A stretch of DNA of 64,000 bases, from positions 1-64,000 of the forward strand of contig JAQZAZ010000018.1 in the NCBI GenBank assembly GCA_029239355.1. Direction: 5' to 3'. A program made the translations under genes and the position numbers. The notes below the pieces were generated by a model. It had not been told where the DNA came from. It did not search any database and worked only from the letters and a program-made list of their open reading frames with translations. Origin of the DNA: Sphingobacterium sp. (GTDB lineage Bacteria; Bacteroidota; Bacteroidia; Sphingobacteriales; Sphingobacteriaceae). Positions 1-9,748 of the stretch are shown piece by piece (positions within the stretch are counted from its first letter, which is position 1; each line of letters starts with the position of its first letter).

Positions 1-666
1 GAGATTGTTTGTGACTGGGATAGTAATGCTTTCATACCCCATATAGGATATGATGATATTTGTTCCTACGGAAGAATTATCTAAAGTGAATTCTCCATTA
101 CCATTGGTGATGGTGCCTTTTTTTCTTCCTTGTACCATTATGTTGGCGCCAACAAGTACATTACCATTTTCGTCAACAACTTTTCCTCTTATTTTGGACT
201 GGTTTTTAAGATTAAGTAGTAGTATTGTTTCTTTCAATTGAATACCACCAATTTCAGACTGACGCGGTTTAACCATGATCATATCTTTCTCCAGTTCGAA
301 AAAGATGGGCGTATTCTTTTCAAGGGTTTTTAATGCCTCTTGTAAAGGGAGATTGTTAAATGAGACAGAGGTACAGGTCAATGGATCAATATTTGGTGCT
401 GCCCATAAATAATGGTAACCCGTCTGAATGTTAATTTCTTGCAGTATCTTTCGCAGACTAACATTTTTTTTATTGATATTGACTCTTTGTGCCATAGTGT
501 TGGCCTGGACCCCCATCATCCCTAAAAGTAGTAGTGATGATAAAGAGATTTTCATAAGCGCATTGGTAAATATACGCGATACAGATTTTTCACCTGTACT
601 TTGTTCATCTGTCGGGACTGCACAAAAGAAGTCTCCAACATCTTTTTTGGTAAAAAAATGATACAT
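1..666 (-). CDS. SusC-family TonB-dependent receptor with N-terminal STN domain, truncated by window start
   Basis: Own reverse-strand translation from ATG at 666: MYHFFTKKDVGDFFCAVPTDEQSTGEKSVSRIFTNALMKISLSSLLLLGMMGVQANTMAQRVNINKKNVSLRKILQEINIQTGYHYLWAAPNIDPLTCTSVSFNNLPLQEALKTLEKNTPIFFELEKDMIMVKP, then a carboxypeptidase-regulatory-like stretch (IRGKVVDENGNVLVGANIMVQGRKKGTITNGNGEFTL). Open to the window edge, so absent from the ORF track. Confidence 0.88.
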   Translation of the reverse strand, partial: MYHFFTKKDVGDFFCAVPTDEQSTGEKSVSRIFTNALMKISLSSLLLLGMMGVQANTMAQRVNINKKNVSLRKILQEINIQTGYHYLWAAPNIDPLTCTSVSFNNLPLQEALKTLEKNTPIFFELEKDMIMVKPRQSEIGGIQLKETILLLNLKNQSKIRGKVVDENGNVLVGANIMVQGRKKGTITNGNGEFTLDNSSVGTNIIISYMGYESITIPVTNNL

Positions 667-808
667 TTGTTACGGTTAATTGATTTTAAATAATGGTAGT
701 TTACGATCCTTTAACTTTATTAAGGGGACGTTGGCGCGTCTCCTTAATCGATCTGACATAAATTTGCGGGTGTGTTCTCCTTTCTTTTAGTGAATTAGAT
801 TAATAACG

Positions 809-1951
809 TTAGTTTATTTTAACTTTTGATTTTTCTACAATAAAATTGGCGTTACTGGCTTTCGATAATAACTTAAACAAATCTTCAGCACTGGCATAAC
901 GCGGAATAATTCCTTCAATTTTTACTTTCCTTAGTTTTTGATCTATAAATTCAAAATCGAAATCATACCAACGTGCAAGTTTAACCATAACGCTTTCCAA
1001 GGGCTCAGCGACAAACTCGAATTGATCTTTGGTCCAGGCAATATCGGATTGATTATCTACTTCGCGTTTATAAGTGTTTTGACCAGGGGTCGATATGGCT
1101 TGTTCGTTCGGTTTTAAAATGATAGCTTCTTGTGTGGCCGTACTATTATAGTTGATTTTTACAGATCCCTCCATTAGTGTTGTGATTGTGGATTTGTCTT
1201 CACTATAGCTGCTTACATTAAATTTCGTGCCCAGTACCTGAATTTCCTGTTCATTACATTGGACGAAAAATGGAACAGTGGTGCCATCTCCATTTTTAAT
1301 TTTGCTGATTTCGAAAAAAGCCTCCCCGATAAGCTTTACCGTCCTTTGTCTACCATCAAATTCCTCCGGAAATATCAACGTGGAAGCCGCGTTTAACCTA
1401 ACTGAACTGCCATCGGGAAGCAATATATGATATTGACCTCCTTTTGGAGTGCTTATAATCAATGTTTTTCCCTGTTTTAAAGGATTATTTGGCGTGATTT
1501 TTTTTAACTCTTCAGAAATATTGAAATATTTTTTTTCGACTGGTAGTTGTAGTGATTTACCATCTTCAAGTTGAATGGATGCGCGAAAACTGCCTGGAAC
1601 AATATTCAGTGAGGTATGATCGAGTTTAAGATTCCAAAGGAGGATAAATAGCGCGGCAATTGTACAGGCAGCAATAGCAATCCCATATTTTTTAATAAAA
1701 AGATGAAATGGATTAGGTCGTTCAAATGTAATCTTACTTTTTGCTTTTTCAATTACCTCATGAACGGGTAATGAAAAAGCCCAATCAACATCCTGTTCGT
1801 AGATATTATTTGAAATCAGGGTTTGAAATAACTCTTCATGCTGTGCTGAGGAGGAGCGCCAATGGTCTAGTTTTGTCTCACCCTCATCGGATAAGATCCC
1901 AAGCTTTTTTGCAGATATTAATTCACTTACTTCGAAAGGGCTCAGCTCCAT
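809..1951 (-). CDS. FecR-family anti-sigma factor
   Basis: 380 aa; single TM near residue 95; FecR-like core (GGQYHILLPDGSSVRLNAASTLIFPEEFDGRQRTVKLIGEAFFEI); lies between a sigma gene and an STN-SusC. Confidence 0.93.
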   Translation of the reverse strand: MELSPFEVSELISAKKLGILSDEGETKLDHWRSSSAQHEELFQTLISNNIYEQDVDWAFSLPVHEVIEKAKSKITFERPNPFHLFIKKYGIAIAACTIAALFILLWNLKLDHTSLNIVPGSFRASIQLEDGKSLQLPVEKKYFNISEELKKITPNNPLKQGKTLIISTPKGGQYHILLPDGSSVRLNAASTLIFPEEFDGRQRTVKLIGEAFFEISKIKNGDGTTVPFFVQCNEQEIQVLGTKFNVSSYSEDKSTITTLMEGSVKINYNSTATQEAIILKPNEQAISTPGQNTYKREVDNQSDIAWTKDQFEFVAEPLESVMVKLARWYDFDFEFIDQKLRKVKIEGIIPRYASAEDLFKLLSKASNANFIVEKSKVKIN

Positions 1952-2049
1952 AAATTCTTTGGTTAGTATTTATGATTATAACAGAATTCGAAGCTAGAAT
2001 TGCTATCCCTTTTTTTTATTTATTTGTAATTCACTGATTAGTAGTGTTT

Positions 2050-2763
2050 TTAATTTTTTAACGTATCGATTAATAATAATAATAGAAGATAATCGCCTTT
2101 GTCCAATAACTGTTTTAGCAAAGCTAACCCCTTTGTTTTCTGTGTGTAAACAGTGCTGCTAGTTATATTTAATTTTTGCGCAATTTCTTTTGTATCTAGC
2201 CCCTCTATGATATTTAATTTCATAATGGCAGCACATTGAGTAGGTAGTTTTTCTAAAGCATTTTTGATCAGTTGTAATGTTTCTGCATAAATAATCCACC
2301 TGCTATCATCTTCAACAATGCTGTTTATTTGATTGGCATAATTGTCATAATTAGTCAAGCGTCTTTTTCGCTTGTCCAGGTAATTGATGGACGCATTTTT
2401 TGTGCTCAGGTAAAGAAATGACTTTAGCCTGTCGTAAGAATCAAAATGAAAGTCGGTTGACCAAATTTTTAAAAGAACATCTTGGACAAGCTCCTCCGCA
2501 CTTTCTTTTTCTATATCGAACTTAATCGCAAATAGGCATAAGGGCGAATAAAACCTATGAAATAGGAATTCAAAAGCTTTTTCATCTTTTCTTAGAAAAG
2601 CTGAGAATAATTTGGATTCGTCTGATATGTCTTCCATGTGCTGGTAAAACAAATTAAATGAATTTTGGACATAAATGAAAGGATAAGAAAAGATTTTGGA
2701 TGATAGAAGGGGATATATAATTTTTTTCCTGACATTAAAATAATTGATGCTGACAATTTTCAA
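2050..2763 (-). CDS. ECF RNA polymerase sigma-70 factor (FecI-like); start more likely at 2638
   Basis: Sigma-70 region 2/4 signatures (FEFLFHRFYSPLCLFAIKF...AEELVQDVLLKIW; LPTQCAAIMKLNIIEGLDTKEIAQKLNITSSTVYTQKTKGLALLK). Met at 2638 (MEDISDESKLFSAFLRKDEKAFEFLF) fits the family start. Confidence 0.92.
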   Translation of the reverse strand: MKIVSINYFNVRKKIIYPLLSSKIFSYPFIYVQNSFNLFYQHMEDISDESKLFSAFLRKDEKAFEFLFHRFYSPLCLFAIKFDIEKESAEELVQDVLLKIWSTDFHFDSYDRLKSFLYLSTKNASINYLDKRKRRLTNYDNYANQINSIVEDDSRWIIYAETLQLIKNALEKLPTQCAAIMKLNIIEGLDTKEIAQKLNITSSTVYTQKTKGLALLKQLLDKGDYLLLLLLIDTLKN

Positions 2764-2912
2764 TCGTTGAAAGATAACGTGAAAAAATAAGCTACCATCA
2801 AATGGAAGAAAAATTAACCTGTTTTTGTTTCTAATATTTATCCAAAGTTAGTCATTAAACTTCTTTATCGCAGTTGCTCAGCTGATAGATCGTTTCTGAT
2901 TAGATAGAGCTA

Positions 2913-3665
2913 TTAGTGCTTTAGATCTTTTAGTAATATCTTCTGTATGAGCGTTTCAATTTCTTTTGCATGAGTGACTGTCATAAAATGACCAGCTCTT
3001 TGAATGATAAAAGTGGGGATTACATTTCTAATTGGAATAATGCGGTCTTTGCTGCCATGGATATGGATCAAGTTGTTGGGAATAGTCTTGTTTTTCCAAT
3101 TTACGATTTGGCTGATCGCCCAAGACAGAAATTTAGCATCGGTCTCTTGTAGTATTTGTTTAAGCATCATTTTATCTTCTTTTAAGCTTATACCAAAGAA
3201 ATAATTTGATAAAATATGATGTGATTTTAGAACTGAAGTAGGAATAAATCTATGCAGTCTAAGTGTTCCAATAAGTTTATAAAGTTTAGGTAGTTCGCTA
3301 TCTTTTTTTGCAGATGCGAGTAAAATAACTTGTTTTACATCAATAATTGTAGCGATTTCCATAGCAACCATTCCTCCGAAAGATAATCCAATAAGAACGG
3401 GGCTTTCTGTCGTAATTTTAGCGGATAATCGTCGTGCATAGCATGAAATTGATTCTGTTGGAATCGGGGCGATCCAATCGAGGTATGTCACATTTAGGCC
3501 CTTAAAATTTATTTTATAGAATACTCTTCGGTCAACACCTAATCCACTAAGTATATAAATATGGGTATCGGACATGATGAAAGGCTTAAATGCATTTTGA
3601 CTACAATTTATTAATAATGTGTCGATATCCAAAATCAGAAAAATATTGGGCAAGGGGAAGTTCAC
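2913..3665 (-). CDS. alpha/beta hydrolase; start likely at 3575
   Basis: GLSFGGMVAMEIA nucleophile elbow; C-terminal HGSKDRIIP and GHFMTV motifs. Confidence 0.78.
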   Translation of the reverse strand: MNFPLPNIFLILDIDTLLINCSQNAFKPFIMSDTHIYILSGLGVDRRVFYKINFKGLNVTYLDWIAPIPTESISCYARRLSAKITTESPVLIGLSFGGMVAMEIATIIDVKQVILLASAKKDSELPKLYKLIGTLRLHRFIPTSVLKSHHILSNYFFGISLKEDKMMLKQILQETDAKFLSWAISQIVNWKNKTIPNNLIHIHGSKDRIIPIRNVIPTFIIQRAGHFMTVTHAKEIETLIQKILLKDLKH

Positions 3666-3806
3666 ATGATTTATTTTAAAAAAACAAGATACCCAAACAG
3701 GAATGGATATCTTGTTTTATCCATAAAAGTGAATGCTCGTCTTTTACGGATTTTTATCATATAACCGTTAATAAGAATTACTAGCGTACTTAGATCATTG
3801 ATCTAG

Positions 3807-4871
3807 CTAAGACAACGTTGCTAAGCTTTTGGCCTCAAAGACAGATAAGTCTTCGAATTGTTCTGCTTGAACTTTCTTTACCCAATTTGGATCTTGTAAG
3901 ATCGCACGACCTACTGCGACCAAATCAAAGTCCCCTCTTTCATATCGACGTACTAATTCATCCAGTGAAGCTGGAGATGACTTAAATTCTGAATTTGTAA
4001 ATACCTCGCCAAAATCTTTATCAAGTCCTACTGAACCCACCGTTATTGTCGGTTGACCGGAGACTTTTTTTAGCCATCCGGCGAAATTTAAATCACTACC
4101 CTCAAATTCTGGCTCCCAATAGCGTCGTTGACTTCCATGGAAAATATCTATGCCCGCGTCGACTAATGGTAAGATCCAGTCTTCCATCAGCTTTGGGGTA
4201 GGGGCTAATTTCGCAGCGTAATCTTGTTGTTTCCATTGTGATAGTCTGATAATAATTACAAAATCCGGTCCAACGGCTTTTCGCATTGCTCTCACTACTT
4301 CGACAGCAAATCTGGAACGCTCCTTTATCGTTTTACCACCGAATTCATCTGATCTGTGGTTCATTCCCTCCCAAAAGAATTGATCAATCAAATAACCATG
4401 TGCGGCGTGTATTTCAAAGGCATCGAAACCTAGCTCTTTTGCAGATTTTGCAGCATCAGCGTACGCTTGGATAGTATTTTCTATATCGGCCAAAGTCATT
4501 GTGTCTGGACTTTCAAAAGCTGCTGGTGGAGTCCACTGCATTGGGGTATACCCTACATGCCATATTTGAGGTGCTATTTTACCTCCTTTTGCGTGTACAG
4601 CATCTAGAATGTTCTTCCAACCGTTTAAAGCTTGGTCTCCATAAAAATTTGGAATGTCCTTTAAGTTTTTTGAGGCTGGCCTTTCGATTACAGTTCCTTC
4701 GGTTAGAATCAAACCAACGTCTCCGGCTGCCCGCCGTTCATAATAACCTGTAACGACATCTCCAGGGATCCCGTCAGTAGAAAATGCTCGTGTCATGGGG
4801 GCCATGACAAAACGATTTTTTAATACAAGATTTTTGTATTGGAATGGACTGAAAAGTGTTTGTATGCTCAT
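3807..4871 (-). CDS. NADH:flavin oxidoreductase / Old Yellow Enzyme family alkene reductase
   Basis: LKNRFVMAPMTRAFS, GFDAFEIHAAHGYLIDQFFW..NHRSDEFGG, DLVAVGRAILQDPNWV. Confidence 0.95.
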   Translation of the reverse strand: MSIQTLFSPFQYKNLVLKNRFVMAPMTRAFSTDGIPGDVVTGYYERRAAGDVGLILTEGTVIERPASKNLKDIPNFYGDQALNGWKNILDAVHAKGGKIAPQIWHVGYTPMQWTPPAAFESPDTMTLADIENTIQAYADAAKSAKELGFDAFEIHAAHGYLIDQFFWEGMNHRSDEFGGKTIKERSRFAVEVVRAMRKAVGPDFVIIIRLSQWKQQDYAAKLAPTPKLMEDWILPLVDAGIDIFHGSQRRYWEPEFEGSDLNFAGWLKKVSGQPTITVGSVGLDKDFGEVFTNSEFKSSPASLDELVRRYERGDFDLVAVGRAILQDPNWVKKVQAEQFEDLSVFEAKSLATLS

Positions 4872-4926
4872 TTTTTTATATCATTTGCGAATTTCTTTAC
4901 AAAGATATTTTAAATAGTGTATTTTT

Positions 4927-4967
4927 GTAACTATTGATAGTATAAAGTAGTTACCTTTGCGTAACTA
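4927..4967. promoter_or_regulatory. Cluster of three GTAACTA/TAGTTAC heptamers, candidate HxlR operator in the divergent promoter
   Basis: GTAACTA at 4927-4933, TAGTTAC at 4948-4954, GTAACTA at 4961-4967. The last two form a perfect 7-bp inverted repeat around CTTTGC and overlap a TAnnTTTG-type box (TACCTTTG, 4952-4959). Confidence 0.6.
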
Positions 4968-4976
4968 TCAAATGTT

Positions 4977-5318
4977 TTGTTAATGAAAAGAACTGATTTT
5001 AAGAATTGTTCATGCGCGATGCAACGCTCTATGGGGATTTTGGGAACAAGATGGAAGCCCATTATTATATACACACTAAGAGATCGAAAAGCCCGATTTG
5101 GACAACTCGATGCATTGATCGAAAATATTTCAAGAAAAGTACTGACATCCTCTTTAAAAGAATTGGAAGAAGATGGTATTATTTTGAGAGAGGAATTTAA
5201 AGAGTTACCTCCTCGGGTGGAATACGCTCTGACTGAAAAAGGAAAGGCTCTTATTCCGATTATGTGTCAGTTAGCAAAATGGAATGAGGAATATTATAAG
5301 GAAGAAATTACCATTTGA
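4977..5318 (+). CDS. HxlR-family winged-helix transcriptional regulator
   Basis: CAMQRSMGILGTRWKPIIIYTLRDRKARFGQLDALIENISRKVLTSSLKELEEDGIILREEFKELPPRVEYALTEKGKAL. Confidence 0.93.
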   Translation: MLMKRTDFKNCSCAMQRSMGILGTRWKPIIIYTLRDRKARFGQLDALIENISRKVLTSSLKELEEDGIILREEFKELPPRVEYALTEKGKALIPIMCQLAKWNEEYYKEEITI

Positions 5319-5638
5319 CAAGCAGCTTCATTTGAAATTATCTGTATCTAGCTTCTTTTTGCCATCAGTTGTTGTTAAATAGGCAAAATAAGATGATTGA
5401 TTGTCATTTCCAGGACTTCCATTCCCAGTTTTCCGATTACTTTAACATTTGGGCGACCATATAGTTTAAATCCATTTTTGGGAGATAGGATGCAATAATA
5501 TTTGGCCCTGTAGCGCAAAGAATCTACCGTAGGAAGAAGAAGATAAGCATTTTTTTGTTTATGTACTAAGAAAAAAGGCTTATAGATATAGAAGGAAATG
5601 ATCTTATAAAACAATCTTAATATATAATAGAAATATTA

Positions 5639-6169
5639 TTATGCGAGTTGGTTTTTGAAGTTGTCTATTTTTTCGTTAAGTGCAGTTAGTAGCTCCGGAT
5701 TAATGACACCATTGTTCAAATCAAAATTTTCATAGAATTTTGGTAATGAAAAGGTTTCTTTAATGATAGCGCCAAATTGGGGAAAGAATTTTTGCGCCTC
5801 GGCCATCACGTTTCCACCGCCATAGCCGCCGGGGGAGGTAGTCATTAATAACATCGGTTTGTCCTGAAATACCTTAACATTTATTCTGGACGCCCAGTCA
5901 AAAACGTTTTTAAAAGCAACGCTGTAAGAACGGTTATTCTCAGCTAATGAACAAATAATAATATCGCTTTCGGCAATATTATCGAGAAAATGATGAGCTT
6001 CGTTTGGAAAACCATTTTTTTCCAAATCGACAGAAAAAATAGGCATATTATAATCGTTTAGATCAATCAAGTTGATTTCATGATCATCAAAACTTTTTAG
6101 AACAAACTTGACTAACTGTTTATTGATCGAGGTGGAAGAATTGCTTCCAGCAAATGCAAATATTTTCAT
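5639..6169 (-). CDS. NAD(P)H-dependent FMN reductase family protein
   Basis: ATG at 6169: MKIFAFAGSNSSTSINKQLV...MPIFSVDLEKNGFP...DIIICSLAENNRSYSVAFKNVFDWASR...PMLLMTTSPGGYGG. ORF track extends upstream to 6268. Confidence 0.87.
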   Translation of the reverse strand: MKIFAFAGSNSSTSINKQLVKFVLKSFDDHEINLIDLNDYNMPIFSVDLEKNGFPNEAHHFLDNIAESDIIICSLAENNRSYSVAFKNVFDWASRINVKVFQDKPMLLMTTSPGGYGGGNVMAEAQKFFPQFGAIIKETFSLPKFYENFDLNNGVINPELLTALNEKIDNFKNQLA

Positions 6170-6321
6170 GTTGTCTATCCTGTAGTATCTACATCTAAAT
6201 TTACTAATTTTTCGATAAATAATCCACCATTTCATTATTCGAAATAACTTATTATTTGGCGGTAACATACACTGAATATCAGCGATATATTTAAATTAAT
6301 CTGTTTTTCTGTGATTAAATA

Positions 6322-6882
6322 TTATCTATCTTCTTTAAAAATAGAATACATTGGGATATCATAATATTTGCCATCTTTCTTTAAGTGCTGTTTTAGTATA
6401 GCCTCTTTTTGCATCCCTATTTTGCTCAGAACTTTTCCAGAAGCTGGGTTATGGGGAAAATAGGTTGCAAATATCTTGTTGAAACTGAGTTCCCTGAATC
6501 CATAATTAATGACAGCTTTCGCAGCTTCAGTGACATAGCCATTATTCCAATATGGAATGCCTATCCAATAACCTAATTCGGCTTTATCGGAGCCTTCGTC
6601 GTGAAGTCCGATGGCACCGAGCAATTTCCCGTTTTTTTCTCGAATTGCAAAGGTGAACCCCTTGCGGGTTTTAAAGCTTTCGGTTGATAGTTTTAGCCAA
6701 ATTTCAGCATCCTCCTTCCGATAAGGGTACGGAATATTCGATGTATAATCAGAAAACACCTTGTCTTGAAGATACAATACAATTTGAGGAATATCTTCCA
6801 CTGTTATTTTGTCGAGAATAAGTCTTTCAGTTTCTAATCTTGGAAAGTCATTCATGCTAATTGTGCTATAAAGAGGTTGCAA
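6322..6882 (-). CDS. GNAT family N-acetyltransferase (RimJ/RimL-like)
   Basis: LETERLILDKITVEDIPQIVLYLQD...AELGYWIGIPYWNNGYVTEAAKAVINYGFRELSFNKIFATYFPHNPASGKVLSKIGM. Confidence 0.92.
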   Translation of the reverse strand: MQPLYSTISMNDFPRLETERLILDKITVEDIPQIVLYLQDKVFSDYTSNIPYPYRKEDAEIWLKLSTESFKTRKGFTFAIREKNGKLLGAIGLHDEGSDKAELGYWIGIPYWNNGYVTEAAKAVINYGFRELSFNKIFATYFPHNPASGKVLSKIGMQKEAILKQHLKKDGKYYDIPMYSIFKEDR

Positions 6883-6986
6883 AAATAGGATAAGGCAATT
6901 TTGTATTTAGAGCAAAATTAAATATTATTTTCTGGTTATTTAAACAAAGTGAGCTAAAATAATAATTAAGATAATACCGTTTTATT

Positions 6987-7570
6987 TCAGTCATGTTGAT
7001 AGCTCTCTATTAATTCGATATATCCATCAATCATCAACGGATAGAAGTTCTCGAAACAGTCCTGATATATCTTATACTCAAGATGTTTAATTTCTTCGGT
7101 AATTCGCTCCTCGGATACCCCATTATAGCATAATTCCGGATTTGTTTTTCTGGTCTCATCATGGCAGGAAAAATCATGGAGTTGTTTATACAATTCGTTC
7201 AGATCGGCAATGTCTTCACTACGTTGGTAGGAGGGATGAAACCAGACCCAACTGACAATCAAAGGGGGGGCATAGATATTACGACAAGATGGTAATGTTT
7301 TCTAATTTCTCATAATCGAAGTTTGCGATTCCCCTCCGTGCAACCACAGTCCATAATTTTCGAAATTGATATAGAGAAGAACCGGCAGGAGCCGTGACAC
7401 CAGAGAAATATTGGTTTCTTTTCGTTCACGACTTTGTCAACAATAATAAAATCAATGGTATCCTTTTTTGTTTGTAGGCTATCGGCTGTTACTTCATCAT
7501 TGACGACTTTCTTTTGTTGAGCGGGACATAAATAATGGACAAATAAGAATAATGTTAAAATTCTATTTTT
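6987..7570 (-). pseudogene. Degenerate alpha/beta-hydrolase-like gene split over three frames
   Basis: Consecutive fragments on the minus strand: LTLFLFVHYLCPAQQKKVV...DTIDFIIVDKVVNEKKPIFLWCHGS; PVLLYINFENYGLWLHGG; GIANFDYEKLENIT; APPLIVSWVWFHPSYQ..., the last being the 91-aa ORF that starts at TTG. Their order suggests one ancestral secreted protein. Confidence 0.45.
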
Positions 7571-7800
7571 TTTTTTTGCGTAAATAAAGTAGGAGAACTG
7601 TCACGTTTCTGATTGTTAAGTATAGATATTTTTCTGGAAGGGATCTATATATAATATACGGGATTTATTGGATCTGAGCCTTAAATAAAAGCCTGGACAT
7701 AATACTATGATTTAAATTAGCTAACTTAGCTATTATCCTTGGCTGCGAGGTTCGGAACATTCCCTAGCGAACTAGAAAAATGAACCGGCTTTGAGCCACT

Positions 7801-7828
7801 TGCCCCCGACTTTCGGGGGCTTGTTTTT
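7801..7828 (+). terminator. Strong intrinsic terminator
   Basis: GCCCCCGA-CTT-TCGGGGGC followed by TTGTTTTT on the plus strand. Confidence 0.75.
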
Positions 7829-7923
7829 AAATTTAACGCATTGAGATATGTAAATTGGAAAACAGTGAGATCAACCAATATTTTCAATATTACATGGGAA
7901 AAAACTGGCGATAAAAAACAATA

Positions 7924-8220
7924 ATGATAAAATTCTTAAAAATAAAAGGAACTCTTTTCTTAATCCTAGGGATATTGGGATTTATTGGTGTAGTGGCCGC
8001 TATTGCAATATTGGGCACTGGACATTCCGCGCCGGATAAACTGATGGCTATATACATCGGGATTTTTGGACTGATTCCAATCCTGTTATTGCTTATTATC
8101 GATCGGATCTGCGTATGGAAATTTGGGACGGCTAAGGTAAATAAAATAGAAGTGTATATTCTTGGTACTTTTATGCTACTTTTTGTTTTAAACTGGATCC
8201 GTCTGCAATGGCAGATATAG
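7924..8220 (+). CDS. small membrane protein of unknown function (about 3 TM)
   Basis: 98 aa with several hydrophobic segments; no family recognised. Confidence 0.6.
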   Translation: MIKFLKIKGTLFLILGILGFIGVVAAIAILGTGHSAPDKLMAIYIGIFGLIPILLLLIIDRICVWKFGTAKVNKIEVYILGTFMLLFVLNWIRLQWQI

Positions 8221-8262
8221 TAAGATGCGGCTTGGCCGCTCTATTTATTAGCTACTTTGTTG

Positions 8263-8991
8263 TTAATCCTGTTTGGTCGCCTGGTCAAGTATATTGGCTA
8301 TAAATTGGTCAAACGCTAGTTGTGAATCGACCAAGTATGCATTCTGATAATAATCGATGCGGTATTTGATATGGGAGCGTATTTCTTGCTCATTATAAGT
8401 AGAGATGATAACCACATATTTGTTGCTGAGGTCGATCCGTTCCAGAATTCCATTGACTGAATAATTTCCGCCGCTGCTAAACAGGAGAATATCTGCTTTT
8501 GCTGCTGCGCTATACAGGTGATCATCATTAAGCAGATTGAGTTGTTCGTTGTTTTGGATCAATGTTGTGTATGTATCTTTGAGCCAAAAGTAAGGTTGCC
8601 AAAGGCAAATTGTATAGATCGTTTTTAAGGATAGAGGAACTCGCTCATTTAAATTGTCACATCCTTTATTGTAGATGGGACATGCTGGTTGATCTATTAT
8701 AATTTGTCTACTTGAAAACCGAGCAAGAGTTCGGGCGATATTGGTACGATGCATATGATATTGTTTGTTCCTATTAAACTGTTGATCTAAGTGACCAGAG
8801 GTATATAATTTCTTTGGCGATATAAATAGCATATTAAATCGCTTGATAATTAAATTGTACAAGCTATTCATATTGTCATAAATTGGTGCCCGGAAAACCC
8901 TTGATACAATATCCCGTTTATTTTCTATCCGAAGGATCGGACGGGACGTAGACGGGATATTGATGTTAAAGGCACTTGTTAAATAGTCCAC
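8263..8991 (-). CDS. hypothetical protein
   Basis: 242-aa ORF, 26 bp downstream of the next minus-strand ORF; no recognisable motif. Confidence 0.6.
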   Translation of the reverse strand: MDYLTSAFNINIPSTSRPILRIENKRDIVSRVFRAPIYDNMNSLYNLIIKRFNMLFISPKKLYTSGHLDQQFNRNKQYHMHRTNIARTLARFSSRQIIIDQPACPIYNKGCDNLNERVPLSLKTIYTICLWQPYFWLKDTYTTLIQNNEQLNLLNDDHLYSAAAKADILLFSSGGNYSVNGILERIDLSNKYVVIISTYNEQEIRSHIKYRIDYYQNAYLVDSQLAFDQFIANILDQATKQD

Positions 8992-9017
8992 TTTGGACGA
9001 GAGTATCGTTCGGTAAA

Positions 9018-9416
9018 TTATATGCTTACTTTATAGCGAATATTGATTGCCAATTGTCCCACAAAAGCTGATTTTCTACTATTGCTGCTATCTATGTCAG
9101 CCATCGTTTCGGCACCATTGATTATAATATCCTTCAAATCGGGCTGATCGTCCTTAGAAGTTGTTTCTTTGAAAAACTGAACGGCCTGTCCAAGTTCATA
9201 ACTATTTGCGATAGCTTGACTCAAAGTTTCTTGTAGATCGTCAGGCATGGTCATCAATTGAAATTTTTGCCTAGTGGTAAGTGCGAAATTTGTCTCCATC
9301 CAGGATAGAAAATTTTTGCGAATAGCAGTTGTTTCGATCGCCAATAAATTCTCCGGCAAGGCCAAGATGCGAAATTGTACTTTGGCTACGCCATGGTTGT
9401 TGAATTGTTGTTTCAT
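9018..9416 (-). CDS. hypothetical protein, probably co-transcribed with 8263-8991
   Basis: 132-aa ORF, same strand, short gap; divergent from 9749-10921. Confidence 0.6.
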   Translation of the reverse strand: MKQQFNNHGVAKVQFRILALPENLLAIETTAIRKNFLSWMETNFALTTRQKFQLMTMPDDLQETLSQAIANSYELGQAVQFFKETTSKDDQPDLKDIIINGAETMADIDSSNSRKSAFVGQLAINIRYKVSI

Positions 9417-9748
9417 TATTTAAATTTATTATATTACAATATCTCAATATTTGATTATAAACTATCTATTTTTTGCTAAAAAATATGATAACACAGCAGT
9501 GAGATGTAGGTTATTGCCTTTTATACTCCCCTAAGATGCCAAGAGATGATCTGAAATAACAGATATCTACTGCTTCTCCTAGATTTCAGCTCTGAATAAT
9601 GTTATGTTTTTGTTAATTATTTTGTAAATGTTATCGTTTATTGGGTTGGTGTTTTATAATTTCGATATTATTTATTATATTGGTATAGTTTTGTAAGTAA
9701 TTGCATTAAAGTTATTGTCCTAACCAGGTATTATTTCAGAGAAATGTC

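Noticed and set aside
5375-5614. 79-aa minus-strand ORF
   Set aside because: No family recognised, no clear promoter; may be a gene fragment but cannot be supported.
8223-8245. GCGGCTTGGCCGC hairpin after the small membrane protein
   Set aside because: Short stem and weak T tail; may be a terminator but not convincing.
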